Made by a program: the position numbers and the translations under genes
The notes under the pieces: generated by a model
Databases searched by the model: none
Seen by the model: the letters and a program-made list of their open reading frames with translations, nothing else
What the model was told of the DNA's origin: nothing
Origin: Epiperipatus broadwayi
Lineage: Eukaryota > Onychophora > Udeonychophora > Euonychophora > Peripatidae
Direction of reading: 5' to 3'
Assembly: GCA_028023455.1 (NCBI GenBank)
Contig: JAQFVV010006310.1
Span: forward strand, 3,288,001 to 3,352,000
Length of the DNA stretch: 64,000 nt
Shown here: piece after piece, positions 45,656 to 57,958 of the stretch
How the letters are laid out: each line of letters begins with the position of its first letter
How positions within the stretch are numbered: the first letter of the stretch is position 1

Positions 45656-46606
45656 CTAAAGCCCACTCGAAGTCTTGAAAGCATATCTGATTTATCAAGC
45701 CCAGGGGATATGCCAATGTTAGAACCTCCAGTTCCTCCTATGAGAGTCAAGCACAGACTGAACCGTTCAGGTTATGTTCCTTTAAGCAAGCCTTTAGTAA
45801 AAAAACGTACACCACCAAACCCTCTTGAAGTTCCTAGGAAACTTTTACAAAAATCAACTTCCACTGCACCTCTCATCAAATTAGATTCTACAGAATCAAA
45901 TGGAGATGAATGTGATCAAATTTCTGATTTTTCGTCTCTGAAGTCAAATGTTTCAGAACCTTCACCATCACCTACTCCTGTCAAAACAACTGAAAGTATT
46001 TGCAGTGAAATATTTATTCGGGAAGTCAATAAGTTTTCAACTCCAAAAATAACTGAATCAGAAAATAAAAATTCTACTCCTCTTTCTCAAGCTGAAAGCC
46101 CGACTCTAATTGACTTTTCAAATGCAGAAGCCCAAAAAATTACTGAGTTATATAATAATTCCAATGTTTCTCCTAATCCTTTTGCTAATACCAGTTCTTC
46201 ATACAATTACTCTATCAGGCCAAATCCGACTAATCCATTTTTGGTTTCTCAAGGAATCTCTCCACAAGGATCATTTCAAACATCCTATTCATCAACAGTG
46301 TCTGAACAAGATCAAAAATTACTTCAGGAATATGGATTAAGTTTTAATTCTGTTTTATCGTATTCTCCAAAAGAAAGTCCAAAAATGGCTGTCAAGAGAA
46401 GCATGACACCCACTCCTGTCAAACAGTCAAGCCCAACCCCATTACAGAGGAGAGCGAGTACTGGTCATGGACCTTTGCCAGTTTTAAATAGCATTTCAAC
46501 TCATTCCCAAGTAAAAAATCCATTTGATGATTTAGTTTCTCAAGTACAGCCAAGTTCAAGCCCACAATTAGAATTAAAGAAAAGTACCTGGCAAACATTT
46601 GATTGA
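45656..46606 (+). CDS. DENND1: DENND1/connecdenn, terminal exon with endocytic motif tail
   Basis: The exon runs from acceptor TTGTTTCAG to TGA and encodes 316 residues from LKPTRSLESISDLSSPGDM to the C-terminus. Numbered from the exon start: PVPPMR at 25-30 is a PxxPxR SH3-ligand pattern, LIKLD at 73-77 fits the clathrin box, and NPF at 174-176, 193-195 and 288-290 are EH-domain ligands. RRAS at 265-268 is a basic phosphosite pattern, and the end reads WQTFD (312-316), a WxxF AP-2 ear motif. KSLEDL of DENND1A aligns with RSLESI, and the end NPFDDLV...LKKSTWQTFD aligns with DPFEDLL...LRKQWETFE. Connecdenn proteins bind clathrin and AP-2 and activate Rab35 on endocytic vesicles. DENND1A/B/C cannot be separated; invertebrates generally have one copy. 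Confidence 0.88.
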   Translation, partial: LKPTRSLESISDLSSPGDMPMLEPPVPPMRVKHRLNRSGYVPLSKPLVKKRTPPNPLEVPRKLLQKSTSTAPLIKLDSTESNGDECDQISDFSSLKSNVSEPSPSPTPVKTTESICSEIFIREVNKFSTPKITESENKNSTPLSQAESPTLIDFSNAEAQKITELYNNSNVSPNPFANTSSSYNYSIRPNPTNPFLVSQGISPQGSFQTSYSSTVSEQDQKLLQEYGLSFNSVLSYSPKESPKMAVKRSMTPTPVKQSSPTPLQRRASTGHGPLPVLNSISTHSQVKNPFDDLVSQVQPSSSPQLELKKSTWQTFD

Positions 46607-47410
46607 ATGCTTGCTTATTTAAAATGTTATAGCTGTTATTTTTCTAAGACTGCTGCGTATTGTTTCTCATCTAATATTGTTTGTAGCAGGTTTTTTTTTT
46701 GTTTTACCTTAAAACATCAATGGCTAAATAGTTATTTGCGGGGGAAAAAAAAATGTAGACTTTTTTTTCACAATGAAAATATTTTATATTATACATATAT
46801 CAAAGTCTATTTTTAAAAAGAAAACATATTTGCAGGTTCGAAATTATAAATAGCTCATCCATGAGAGTTGTGTTTGTAAATAGCAATTAAAATGTATGTA
46901 AATATATACACTGTGTATATATACATGTATATGTATCAGTGTAATGCATTCAGGTGAGGCAAGCTGAGATTCTCTCATTTCATTATAAATTGAAAATCTA
47001 ATTAATCCTAAGGTGTAAAATATTTAATTAATTAAAATGCAGAATTTAATTAATCTTTTATCTTGTTGTTGTTTTTTTTTTGTAATTGTTTCCTGAGCTA
47101 ATATACAGCTATTTTAAACATTCTTCGTTTTTTATTAAAGAAATACAATTTTTTTTGAGAAACAATTTTTTCCATTCATATTAATTACATAGATTTTTTT
47201 TTCATTTATGCTTAAAAAAATATATAGTTATTTTTACCTTAATTGTTTTATGTAGATTTTTACTACACTTAGTCATATCACATCAATGTTTTAACAATAG
47301 TTTGTTATATTCTGCTCTTTGCAGAACCTCTTCAAAGAAAAAGAGTAACCAGTTGTTATTATTCTTGAGGGTTGCACGAAGAATGGAATAAAATGTTAGG
47401 TGTTATTAAA
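46607..47410 (+). other. Probable DENND1 3' UTR
   Basis: The AT-rich sequence after the TGA stop has no open frame of note. AATAAA at 47387-47392, followed by a GT-rich stretch, is one candidate polyadenylation signal. Others occur farther on (for example near 48115 and 48140), so the true end is uncertain. Confidence 0.4.
46875..46904 (+). promoter_or_regulatory. Two Pumilio-type UGUAAAUA elements in the 3' UTR
   Basis: TGTAAATA occurs at 46875-46882 and again at 46897-46904, 22 nt apart. UGUANAUA is the consensus bound by PUF proteins in animal 3' UTRs. In such AT-rich DNA the motif can arise by chance, so this is only suggestive. Confidence 0.35.
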
Positions 47411-50400
47411 CATTGACGCCAGGAAGATATGTCTAAAATTAATTCCCACATTATTAGTTTATTTTGAATGCATCGCATTGATATTAACACACTACTGTGT
47501 GCATGCTTGTATATGACATTACAAGATAATGTTAAATGTTGATTGATTGAATTTTTTTCTCTCCTCAAAAAACATGATAAGTATGTGATAAAGAAAAACA
47601 TGATTAATTTCAGAAATATATATATATAATGCCCTTTTTTCTTTTAATTTTATTGTTAAAGGGTTTAAACATAAATAAATGAAATTATAGTAAATGTTCT
47701 TAAAAGGATTCATTGAACAGAAGAAATCAATTTTGAAATGGATATTATTGTTAAGTATAATACTTTTATATATATCTTTACCTTTTTTTAATATTATTTT
47801 TGTGTTATTGTTATATATATATATTGTTGTTTAATTTATGTATATTGTGCTGTTAACAATTACGTTAATTTTTTCCCCATATATTTTTGTTTTGTTTTGA
47901 TTTTATATTATTTGTTTATTACGAAGTAGATTTTTTATTAATTGTATTTACATCAGGATTTTTAAAACACGAGAAGTCTTTCTAGTTATAAATTATATTT
48001 ATGCTTTACCCATTATTATAAATTAATTTTGTGCTTTTCATTATTCTGTCTACTCAAGTGATGGAGCTTCATAATATTTAGGATTGAGTGAAAGAAAACG
48101 TTATTGATAAAAAATAAAATGAAGAAAATGTATTTTACAATAAAAAGGTGCATTAAAAAAAAAAAAAGCGAAAAGAATCCATGTACAAAATGTCTATGAA
48201 ATAAAAATAAGCTAAAGATTAATATTTAATATATTTTATAGTGTAAATTCATCAATAAATGGGGACATCTCATTTTTTAGCAATTCTAGTTTTATGGTGT
48301 TACGTTCTAATTTCAGTGAGGGAGGGGTGTTTAAATGTAATTTAATTTAATGCTTTTATTTGATAGACTATCGTGAATGGGTTTATTTTTAGAATTTTGT
48401 TTGACTTCATACATGGAAAATTCATTTGCTATCTATTGCCTTTGCTTAAAGCATTGCTATGAATTAAGTTTTTTACTTTTTTTAATTTAATACCAAATAA
48501 AACACTAAATTAAATTATGTTTTGACAAATAACTTGATAGCAAAACTGTGTTCAATAAAAAATAACATGTCTGCATATTTTTTTTGTTGAATTTATGGCT
48601 GCAATGAATAATAATCCTATGCTTATTTTTATTTCATATAGAATTTTCATTTTGACTAGTTTTTGCTTTGCTTTATTTTATGTCATACATATTTTTTTTT
48701 ATTTATATTCTGCGATAATTCACAAGATAAGTCAAAAGGGTAAACTTTACATTGTAGGTGTATCATTATTTTCATATATTTATTTATTTAGTTTATTGTG
48801 CACATTATTAGCTTTTATTTATCAGAATTAGTTAATTTTTATCTTTTGAACAATGTAAAAATTTTACTTTTTCTGGTAGTGATTTCACTAGTTCTGTATT
48901 GATTGTTCAAAGATTACTCATATGTGGAAATATTTAGAACTATTTTTTTCTTCTGTTGTATACATATCAGTTGTATACATATATACTACAGTATTTGTAT
49001 CAATTGATATATAGATATTACATTTTCTAAATTTAAAGTATACTTTATTTTTTATCATATATTTGTATAATTGTGTGCAAATATATGCACTACATATGTA
49101 TGTGCATGTGTGTAAGAGCAAGAAGTAGTTAAAACATGGATTTTAAATTCACAAATGAAACAAATATTACCAATATGATGGTGATAATAAAGAGGGATAG
49201 AAGAAGAAATGACTCTACTAGATCATTAAGTAGTTAGTACTGGGTGCAAAAACAAGGAATGATAATAATTGAGGGACTAGAGTAAATAATGTTCTTAGAA
49301 GAGACTTGATTTAAATTGGAAGTTTTAATAAGTTTGCAGGAAAATGAAGACTTGTGATAGATCTTTATGAAAGAAGTATTTGAATAATCCGGAAATAAGC
49401 TAACTCTAGCTGATGATAATATAGTAAAGAATTTGGGTGCATTTTACACTCATACATTAGTTTTTTAAATGGTGTAAAAAAAATTTGAACTATGTACAAA
49501 GCTTTCAAATAAATTAGAATTCAAGGTGAAATGTAAAATATTCAAGAAAACTACAAATCAAGTTTTATTTATCTTTTTTTTTTTTTACAACTTATCTAGT
49601 ATATAGTAATTTATCTTTTTTTTCTAAAAAAAAAAAAAAAAAAAGGTTTGTTTTTCTCATTTTAGTATTTTATAAACTATACAACTGTTAATTAGATTAA
49701 TAAAATTTATGAAAAAAATAAAATACTTCTAAGTAATAAATAAAAGATGGAACCAATATTATAAAGTAGCTAATTATATTTTCATGGCATTTTGCTTTTA
49801 TATATTATAAATCATCATCATCATTAGTGAACAGTATAAATGAATAGAGCTAGATAAACTGCAGAAGAAAAAAAATAGAAAATAAAGAATAAAAATTACA
49901 AATGAGTTTGCATTGTTTATACAAACCAATTCTTGAATGACAAATATTAAATGGTGTTCATTTTCTACAATAAACTTCTGTTTTTGGAAGAACTAAATTG
50001 AGGCAAACTTGGCAAAATTTAATTTTTATGTATGTGGCCTTCAGTTTGAATAGTTTTTTTATCAATACAAAATTATTATTAAATCAATTTTAAATATAAT
50101 TAAAAGAAGGAAAAAAACTGTAAAAGTTAAAAAATTTAGTTAAGGAAATAAACTTTTTATAAACTAATTAGAATAGTTTTTTTTTTTTTTTATCTTCTCT
50201 CTCATAATTTAAGTTTAAACCTTCTAAAAATTTTATATAATTGTAAAAATTAATATATATATATTTACAACCATTTCTGCTTGATAAATAAAACATGAAT
50301 AAGTGCTGCTATTTTATACAATCGGAGTTCTTTAATTTCATCTTTGAATTGTAGAGCTTTATATTTTGCTGATATCTTCTGCCATTTATTATCATAATTA

Positions 50401-51217
50401 ACTTTATTGATCATTTGGAAGTATTCAATGTAAGATTGCAATTTAACATAATTCATATGCTGAGTAAAATTGTGACTGGTAAATATCTTTTGAAGAGTCA
50501 AAAATACTGACAATAATTCTAGGAAATTCACTTTTGTTTATGGAGTGATTGACCTATAATAAGGCTTAATCATTATATTGCACAACAGCTCTTTTAAAAC
50601 ATTTTTGCAATAATTGATACTTTTATAAAGTAAATCAGAATTTAGCTTACTTTCTTGACAGCCCCCTTAATAATTGCATTCTTTCTTCATTTACACTATG
50701 ATGATAACAAGATCGTTAGGATTATTATTGATGGATTATTTAAGGATACTGCATATCAAGAAAAACATTGCTATTTTTTTTTACACAATGTTGATAGGAA
50801 TTAAATCTATTATCTGATGTAAGACTTCTTCTCAATTGCAATAAATATATAGCTATTTATATAACATATATTTTAAGAATGGTGATAATTAAGCAAATCT
50901 GTTGAATAATAACTTCTACTTCAAGTTTCTTTAAGAAAGATTGTTGGAAAAGCCTTTATCTGAAATGGACTATTTAAAGGGTACTTTATTTAACTATCTC
51001 ATATTCTTTCAATTTTATGATAAAGTTACTTTATGTGTGTGTGTAATAAATTGAATAATGCATCTGAAATGTATCTGTAACCAATCAAATCGTTAATATT
51101 TGCAGAGCATTCCTTCAAAGCTTATTTATTAAATTTCTCAGACTATTCACTTACATTATACATGTATTTCATTGACCATCTTCATTTGTCAGATAAACAT
51201 TTTCAATCCAACTTGTT
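47411..51217. other. AT-rich intergenic stretch, no gene seen
   Basis: Long homopolymers are present (for example an A18 run near 49627-49644). The hydrophobic open frame at 48595-48831 is an AT-composition artefact in my reading. I recognise no RNA gene. Confidence 0.6.
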
Positions 51218-51493
51218 AATTGTTATTAAAACAGGCCAAACTCTCCATACAGTAGTGCCACTCAGTGCAAGCCAGAGTAATCAATGGATGTCAGAAGGCT
51301 TGTGCATAAAATCCCTATTTAGTCCCTACTCATCCAATATCCCCAGACTAGTTTCTGGCTTGTGGCCTTCGTTGGTGCAGAGCCTTGGATCTGATAGCAC
51401 TGCATCTAGATGCACAAGCCTTCTGGCATCCATTGATTACTCTGACTTGGTGGCATTATTGTACGGAGAGTTTTGCATGTTTTAATAACAGTT
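51218..51493. mobile_element. Foldback (MITE-like) element with ~85-bp arms
   Basis: The left arm, 51218-51306 (AATTGTTATTAAAACAGGCC ... ATGTCAGAAGGCTTGTGCA), is the imperfect reverse complement of the right arm, 51411-51493 (TGCACAAGCCTTCTGGCATC ... TTTTAATAACAGTT). A unique, less AT-rich centre of ~104 bp (CCCAGACTAGTTTCTGGCTT) lies between. The continuous frame across it reflects the palindrome, not a gene. No clear target duplication was seen. Confidence 0.75.
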
Positions 51494-51746
51494 ATGAGCA
51501 AGCATAGGAAATGGTGATTATGTGACATATGTTAATTGCTAAAGTATTCAAGCTCCTAAATCAAACAGGTCATAATCAAGATATATAAATAAAAAATGAG
51601 ACTATTATTTCTGTGTGGATGTTCAGGTCATTCAAATCTAGCTCATCTGATGATTAGAGTTTGTCCACCAAGAAATGCATGTCTTTTATCCTAGATTTTA
51701 ACAATTTAATATATCTTTTTTTAGAATTATGTTTCAAATCTGGTAG

Positions 51747-51847
51747 ATATGTCAAGCGTTGTTGCCCTAGTAGTTGGCATATCTGCCTTCCAAGCAGCTG
51801 GCCCGGGTTCGCTTCCTTGTCAACGCATTTGACATATGAAAAAAAAA
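51747..51847 (+). repeat. tRNA-Gly(UCC)-derived retrosequence with A-tail
   Basis: 51756-51827 matches a eukaryotic tRNA-Gly(UCC) gene. The acceptor pair is GCGTTG/CAACGC. The anticodon arm is CTGC-CTTCCAA-GCAG with TCC at 51789-51791, and the T arm is GCCCGGGTTCGCTTC. Changes in the D arm (CCCTAGTAGTTGG) and the T-stem partner (CTTCCTTGT in place of GATTCCCGG) argue against a working tRNA. It is followed by TTTGACATATG and nine A. ATATGTCAA just upstream (51747-51755) pairs with TTGACATAT downstream (51829-51837), extending the acceptor helix. Confidence 0.75.
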
Positions 51848-53159
51848 TCTGATAGATTTTATTGCTTATATATATATAAACTAGAAAATACTTCATTCCA
51901 AGTCAAATGTAAATAATGAAATAACCAAATCTCCATATATTGCTAACATCAAAATCTTCTTTATACTAACAGTTCATACCAAATGATAATTTACATATAC
52001 TATCTCCAGGTCTTATAAATGTTATTGGTTTGGTAAATGATTTTATTTCGATTGAACTTCCTATGGATTCATATGTAAACAAAGTCTTTTTTTAAATGCA
52101 GTTAAGTGTTAATCATAACATGACATTAATCTTCACAAATGGTTTTAAAATGAATAGAAATTAACTTTTGTCATATGAAGATTAATGTCTGGTTTCATTT
52201 AAGAAGCTCTTGTTTACATCTGAAACTGATTGAAGAAGTTTAGATAATAAAATTATTCATCAAACTGACAACCTTTGTAAGAGTTGGAAGTAGTATATAT
52301 ATATATATATATATGGTCATTATATATACTGTTATTTTTATTTAAAGAAGACTGGTGCTTTGATGATTAATTCAATATATATAATAAGTAATTTATAATA
52401 AATAAATAATATTTTAAAAAATAAATTAATTTTATTGCAGAAATAACACATAGCATGCTCTTGTAATGTAATTTATAACTACAAATTATTAAAAATAATT
52501 ATAAGTTATTTGTGACATATAACACAGTAATTAATTGTTTTGATTAATTTTCTGTCTTTCTTTCTTTTGTTGCAAACTATTAATTTATTTCTATTTCAGT
52601 GTTTTTAATATTGTACCATTTTTATAGCTACTTTTTTATTAATTTTGTTTAAAAAAAACATTAGAAAGATAATTATTTTTTATAGTCACTATTGATCTAT
52701 TGTTTTTCAAAGGACCAGAAAAAATAAATGATAGATATGTTAAAATGATAGAATGTCAATCTATTAAAAATTATAGATAAGAAGCAATTTAATGATTATT
52801 TACTAAAATACAGTACCCATAAAGTTTAATTTAATAGTTAACTTTAAGTCCAATTCAAGTATTACAATTCAAAATATTCCACACACCTATAAATAGCTTT
52901 TTGGGTTTAAATTCATGTAAAAACTTGGGTTTGGAGTAAAAGAGGAATCCTTCAAACTCTTTTACTTCAACAAAAGACCCCCATTAAAAGTGTTATTATA
53001 GGTTATTAAGAAAAACTTGCTTAGCCTCAGGAATTGTCAATTAGTAGAAATTGATAATTTTTTGTAACATTAGAGGTTAAAGTTTATCTCTATTTACATG
53101 GATATTATCGCATTTCTATTCATTATGTATAAAATACATTATATTTATAGCTTTAATAT
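51848..53159. other. AT-rich stretch, no gene seen
   Basis: A (TA)n tract lies at about 52294-52316. Nothing else is recognised. Confidence 0.6.
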
Positions 53160-53173
53160 AATAATTGTATATT
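53160..53173 (+). repeat. 14-bp target-site duplication of the compact PLE-ended element, left
   Basis: AATAATTGTATATT is identical to 53911-53924. Confidence 0.8.
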
Positions 53174-53910
53174 CACCGTAAGGTTTATGATGGTGGTATA
53201 TTAAATGTGATAATATATTGGACTATTTCTATCATCTTTCTGTATTGTCTATTTGTGTCTTATTGTCTATAATATCTCATGCCCAGAAAATAACTGCATG
53301 GCATCATACTATGGAGAAACGAAAGCAACTCTCTCAACAAGATTGTCCCAGCACAGATATTCTTACAGAAAGGCCCAAGCAGACCCAGCTTACACCTCAA
53401 TATTCACAATGCATCAGAAATTAACTGGTCATTCATGTGAACCTGAAAATCCAAGAATAGTTTGTAGGGAAAGAAATGATGTTAAGAGAAAGGTGAAGGA
53501 GGCATGTTTTATTGCCATGGATGATAAGGCTATGAATAGGAAAGATACGTGTTATAAAATTTCTAAGAAATGGGTTAATTAGATTTACGCATATAGTTCA
53601 ATTAATTTACATATATCTGCATATATTTACACATAGCAACCTTGTTACGCTTACTCTTTGTTACCCATGATTATGAGAGCTAAGTTCTCTTGAAAGCGCT
53701 CGGGCATTATTTATTATGTATTATAATTTATATTAAGTTTATAATAAATTGTGATTTAATTTGAAGAAGCTCTGCTGTTATGCGCTGATTTGTGCATTAA
53801 AATTGTATATTTAACAAGTTGTTTGTATTTGAAAAGTTTAAATAAAGTTTTAAATTTTCTATACATTTTACATTTACTGATAAATGATGGAAATAGTCCA
53901 ACATACCACA
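53174..53910 (+). mobile_element. Compact element with PLE terminal-repeat ends enclosing a GIY-YIG fragment
   Basis: The left end (53174-53235) is the reverse complement of the PLE terminal-repeat end: its complement reads AATAGTCCAATATATTATCA and ATATACCACCATCATAAACC. It is followed by CTGTATTGTCTATTTGTGTC as in the terminal repeats. The right end has AAGTTGTTTGTATTTGAAAA, GTTTAAATAAAG and ATGATGGAAATAGTCCAACA. Between them is a coding remnant of a different PLE lineage. A perfect 14-bp direct repeat abuts both ends. At ~0.74 kb it is a short, presumably non-autonomous insertion that retains both PLE-type termini. Confidence 0.8.
53253..53582 (+). pseudogene. PLE GIY-YIG endonuclease C-terminal fragment
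   Basis: The open frame reads NISCPENNCMASYYGETKAT, then LSTRLSQHRYSYRKAQADPA, H-S-C-E-P, and RKVKEACFIAMDDKAMNRKD TCYKISKKWVN. The pattern C-x4-C...YYGET...RLxxH...RKxKEAxxI is that of PLE GIY-YIG domains; here the 'Y-G' core is YYGET. The related fragment at 35199 shares RKVKEACFI and CYxISKKW, so both come from one family distinct from the 16.7-kb element. The RT portion is missing. Confidence 0.75.
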
Positions 53911-53924
53911 AATAATTGTATATT
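53911..53924 (+). repeat. 14-bp target-site duplication of the compact PLE-ended element, right
   Basis: AATAATTGTATATT, identical to the left copy. Confidence 0.8.
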
Positions 53925-56900
53925 TTTATAAAATCAAAGTTAACATTACTTATATACATTTGTTGGATTTTTAAAAAATAAATCACAATTTATTTGCTTA
54001 TGGAGAAAGACATCTCAAAAACATAACTGAAAAGTGCTGGTTTACCTTAAAATATATTTTTTCAGATTTTTTATTCACATGTTGCAGGAGTATGTTGGTG
54101 AAATGAAAGTCTTAAGTATATCAAAAATATATATACATATAAGTGTTGAATCTTAGAAAAAAGAAATCATATTGCATTAAGTATGCATGTAGATAGATAG
54201 ATATCAAAGATAAATTCTCAAAAAAGCATATAATAGCAGTTTTATTTGTGTTAAAATTGATTTATTATGTTTTTGTTTTTTTTTTAATCCAAATTAATCC
54301 TTGAGAGATGCTGGTTACAAACTAATTTTGATTACTTGTGAATTGCCATGTGACTTCTTACTTAAAATAATTTAGCAAAAATATTATTCATATTGTAAAT
54401 AAAACAATAGCAGAAGAAATTTGATTTGCAGATAAAATAATTTTTTAGACATGTCTCCATTTATTTATTTTTTATTATTATTCATTTATAAATAACAGAT
54501 ATGGACATGTACCTTCTCTATATGTTCTATTTAACTTACTCTAGGTTTTTTTTTTGTTTTTTTGTGGGTCTCACTATGAAATCTTTAACTTAATTTTCAC
54601 TCTAATTGAAACTTTGCATACATATGTATTATTGATATCTTTTTTAAAAAAAATTTGCAACCAATTTTAGCAAAAAATTTAACATTTTAATTTTATGTGG
54701 GTTCATTACTCTTTATAATATTGATATAAAAATAAAAAATATAAGAAATTTTTTTTTAAGAAATTGTTTTATTCACAAAAATGCACCAAAAAATAAAACT
54801 AAATAAATTTTTTTCAGCTTTTACAAATAAAAGTTTGTGGCAATCATATTTAAATATTCACAACTCAGATCCCCAAAGAATCATTTGAATAAACTTGGAA
54901 CTAATGCCAACTTTAAATAGATTGGCAGTGATACAAGAAAGTGGGACAATCTTTAGGAATCTGGATTGTGAATTTCCAAGCATGATTTTTCCATGCTTTT
55001 ATCTGCAAAAGCTGAAGAAAAATGTTTTTTAATGCATTTATGTAAATAAAAGTGTTTATTTATTTTAACTAAAACCCAACAAAAAATTGTCAAAACGAAA
55101 TTAAATATATATGTATCAAGTTATAAATTTGAAATTATTTTAATTAATTCGCTATGAGCAATAAAAAAAGAAGCAGCATTTTATGGAATTTTTTATCAAG
55201 AAAAAAAAAGTATATAATTCAACTATATTTTGATAAATTTATGAAGAAAATGCCAGATACTAATCAATAAAGTGTTATTTATATATATGCTAATATACTT
55301 CATTAAAAAATAAATATTTTAAAAACACTTTTTGATGTGTTTTTTTTTACATTGCCTTACATTCGTACATTCCAACTTTCATATATGTGTCAGGAACCAA
55401 TTAGATACAAATGTCGAGGACTGCCTGTATTTTCCAAATATATTTCTCCATCGCATATATTATTTTAAGACAGGGGCCTTAACCTTTTTCTGGTTTGAAG
55501 CATATTCACAAGCATATGCTATGGGACAAACACATACTAGATTGGTAGAAAAGTCTTTAAGTGGAGACAATTATAATGTACAAAATATTTAAACAAATGG
55601 AAGGATTTATTTTAGGCTATTTTGCTTGCTATTATTGTTGTTTGACTAGTAATGTTAAATAATTTATAATTTTTTTGTTTATATAAAAATATTTACTTAT
55701 ATAAACCTGATGAGTGAAAAATTTTTATGAAATGCATGAATAAGCAGAGAGGATGGTCCAAATTTCTGCACTGGCATGATGATTGCAATATGGTAGAATT
55801 GAGATGAAGGATATACTAATAAAAACCAAAATCTATTATTTTTCAAAAATTTGAATTTTTATATAAAAATATTTGACAATATTAAAAATTAACATTAATA
55901 ATAGTGATCAAGTTTATTTATACAAAATATTCTTGCATTAACAGTATTACTGTTGATTGATGCATGTTATCATCAATATGTTATAATAAGTGTTAAGTGA
56001 TATGCCTATTCATTTAGATGTTTATCCAATAATCACAAACTACATTTTGATTTAAAAATATTTGTAGATGGAAAACAATCGCATAAATAAATATAATGTA
56101 AAAGTGATTTTATCTTATATACTACATTTTTTAATTCAAAATCTAGTTAATTTCTTCCTTCATGACATGAATAAGTCTGCAATGGAAGCAATTAGTTCTA
56201 TATTTACTTCATAAGTAAACAAATTGATTTAAAAATGTGAACATTTAATACATTTTATAAGATTTAGTATTGAAAAAATTAGTAAAATATGTTTAAAATT
56301 ATTTATAATTATTGTAAACATGATAAAATACAAAATAATATGTTTAGAAATTTTATCATTTTATTAAAAGTAATATTGTTAAATCACTTTGCTTGTGTTA
56401 AGTTATGGTGGTACATATAACGCATTGATAGTGACCATGGTTCCCTTATGATCTAATTATGGCTCTGAGATTTGGCAAAAAGGCATTTTTGAATTGATAT
56501 TTTATCTTTGAAAGGGCTCAATAACAAGAAATCACCTTTTGATTAAATGGAAGTGTCCATTGTTCAAGATTTTTAATTATGATCTTGGTAATTAATCTAT
56601 TAATTGACTTTTGAAATTGATATAATATATTGCTTGATGATATAAATTTTAATTTAAAAAGGTTTTGCTGATTTTTTACAGTAAAGTGTTCTAAGTAAAA
56701 TACATAAAATGTCAGCAATTATTGGAAATCAAAAAACAATACAAGGTGTAAAAGCAATAGATTATTTCTATGCAAGAGGTGAAAGTATCTTCTATATTTC
56801 TGCAATTTAGACTTTTGTTTATATCATAAACAAAAATGTAGATATATTTATTATTAATCTATTTATTTATTTTGTAAAATTATTAAATATGTTTCTTAAT

Positions 56901-57594
56901 GAGATTGTGGCATTTAGATTTAGATTTTATTTAAATACATTAGCTTTTTTACGAGAAAATTAGTTTAAAATGTATCGATATCAAAAACAAAGTACTACAA
57001 TCAATAACCTTTTTATTATTATTTTGTAATTCAAAATTGAATTTCGATTTTTTGAAAATAATAGTTTTATTCATTTAATGTGATTTCAGTCTGAAGACTA
57101 AGAAAAATATTTTGTTATGATTATTTATTTCTGTTTATTAGTCTTTTTTTTTTCTTCGAAAATTTGATATTTAATTTTTTAGTCTAATTTCATTTACTGG
57201 ATTCATATTTTTTAACAAAATGTGTAAAAAGTAAAAAGATAAAATATAAGCTCCTGTCCCCTCTCCCAATTAAAAAAAAATATATACAGTTAAATAAAAA
57301 TCTGAAAAATAAATGGTTATTTATGTTATAGGAATGTGTTGAACAAAAGTTCAAATAATCGATCAATAATAGTAGACAAATTTAAAAAAAGAAAAACAAG
57401 AGAAAGTGGACTTTTTATATAATAATCACTAAAGTACAAAAAAATTATTTTTGTCATTAAAAAGTAATATGCTAATTTAAAAGAGGTAAAGAAATACCAA
57501 TACTTTCATGGCAATATGGCAATCAACAAATTTGCAAAGTAATTTATTAAACAGTGTATATTTTCTATAAGAATAAAAAAACCAATTAGTAGAT
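53925..57594. other. AT-rich intergenic stretch, no gene seen
   Basis: The only deviation is about 55330-55590, which is less AT-rich and opens an 86-residue frame with no recognisable domain. It contains CAGGGGCCTTAACCTTTTTC (55471-55490), reminiscent of a hAT-type terminus, without a partner end. Confidence 0.55.
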
Positions 57595-57690
57595 TGTGTG
57601 ATATTCAAACACTAAAGTGATAGATGAAGCTTCAATCCAGGCCCATTCATCTTGCATCTACCACTAAATCACATAGGACTACATACATTT
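57595..57690 (-). repeat. tRNA-derived SINE-like fragment, minus strand
   Basis: The reverse complement reads GTGATTTAGTGGTAGATGCA, then CCTGGATTGAAGC. These resemble an A box and a B box (TTTAGTGGTAGA and GGATTGAAGC) with roughly tRNA spacing. The rest is diverged. Confidence 0.45.
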
Positions 57691-57958
57691 CATCTATTGT
57701 TTATTTCATTTATTGAAATCAGCTAAATAACATACAGGAACGATATTTGAATAAAAATAAGAATAACCAAAATAGTTATTAGAATATTTGAAATTATCAA
57801 TAGCATTATAAGCATCTTCCTCATACATATTAAATTTTTCTTTGTTCATATCAAGTACAATTTCTTATTAAATTTGTAAATTTATATTAATTTAATCTAT
57901 TTTAAAATATTCAAATGTGATTTTAATACTATAATGTCACTTAGTTATTCTATCAGCT

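Noticed and set aside
48595-48831. Hydrophobic 78-residue open frame resembling a small membrane protein
   Set aside because: Composition is what AT-rich DNA yields by chance (Ile, Phe, Leu, Tyr). There are no splice, family or conservation signals.
51162-51485. 107-residue frame with balanced codon content
   Set aside because: It spans a foldback element; both halves are inverted copies of each other, so the frame is incidental.
51756-51827. Functional tRNA-Gly(UCC) gene
   Set aside because: The D arm and the 3' side of the T stem are altered, and an A-tail follows, pointing to a retrosequence.
55332-55592. 86-residue frame containing CAGGGGCCTTAACC, possibly a hAT terminus
   Set aside because: No opposite terminus or target duplication was found, and the peptide has no domain. 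The terminus resemblance alone is too weak.
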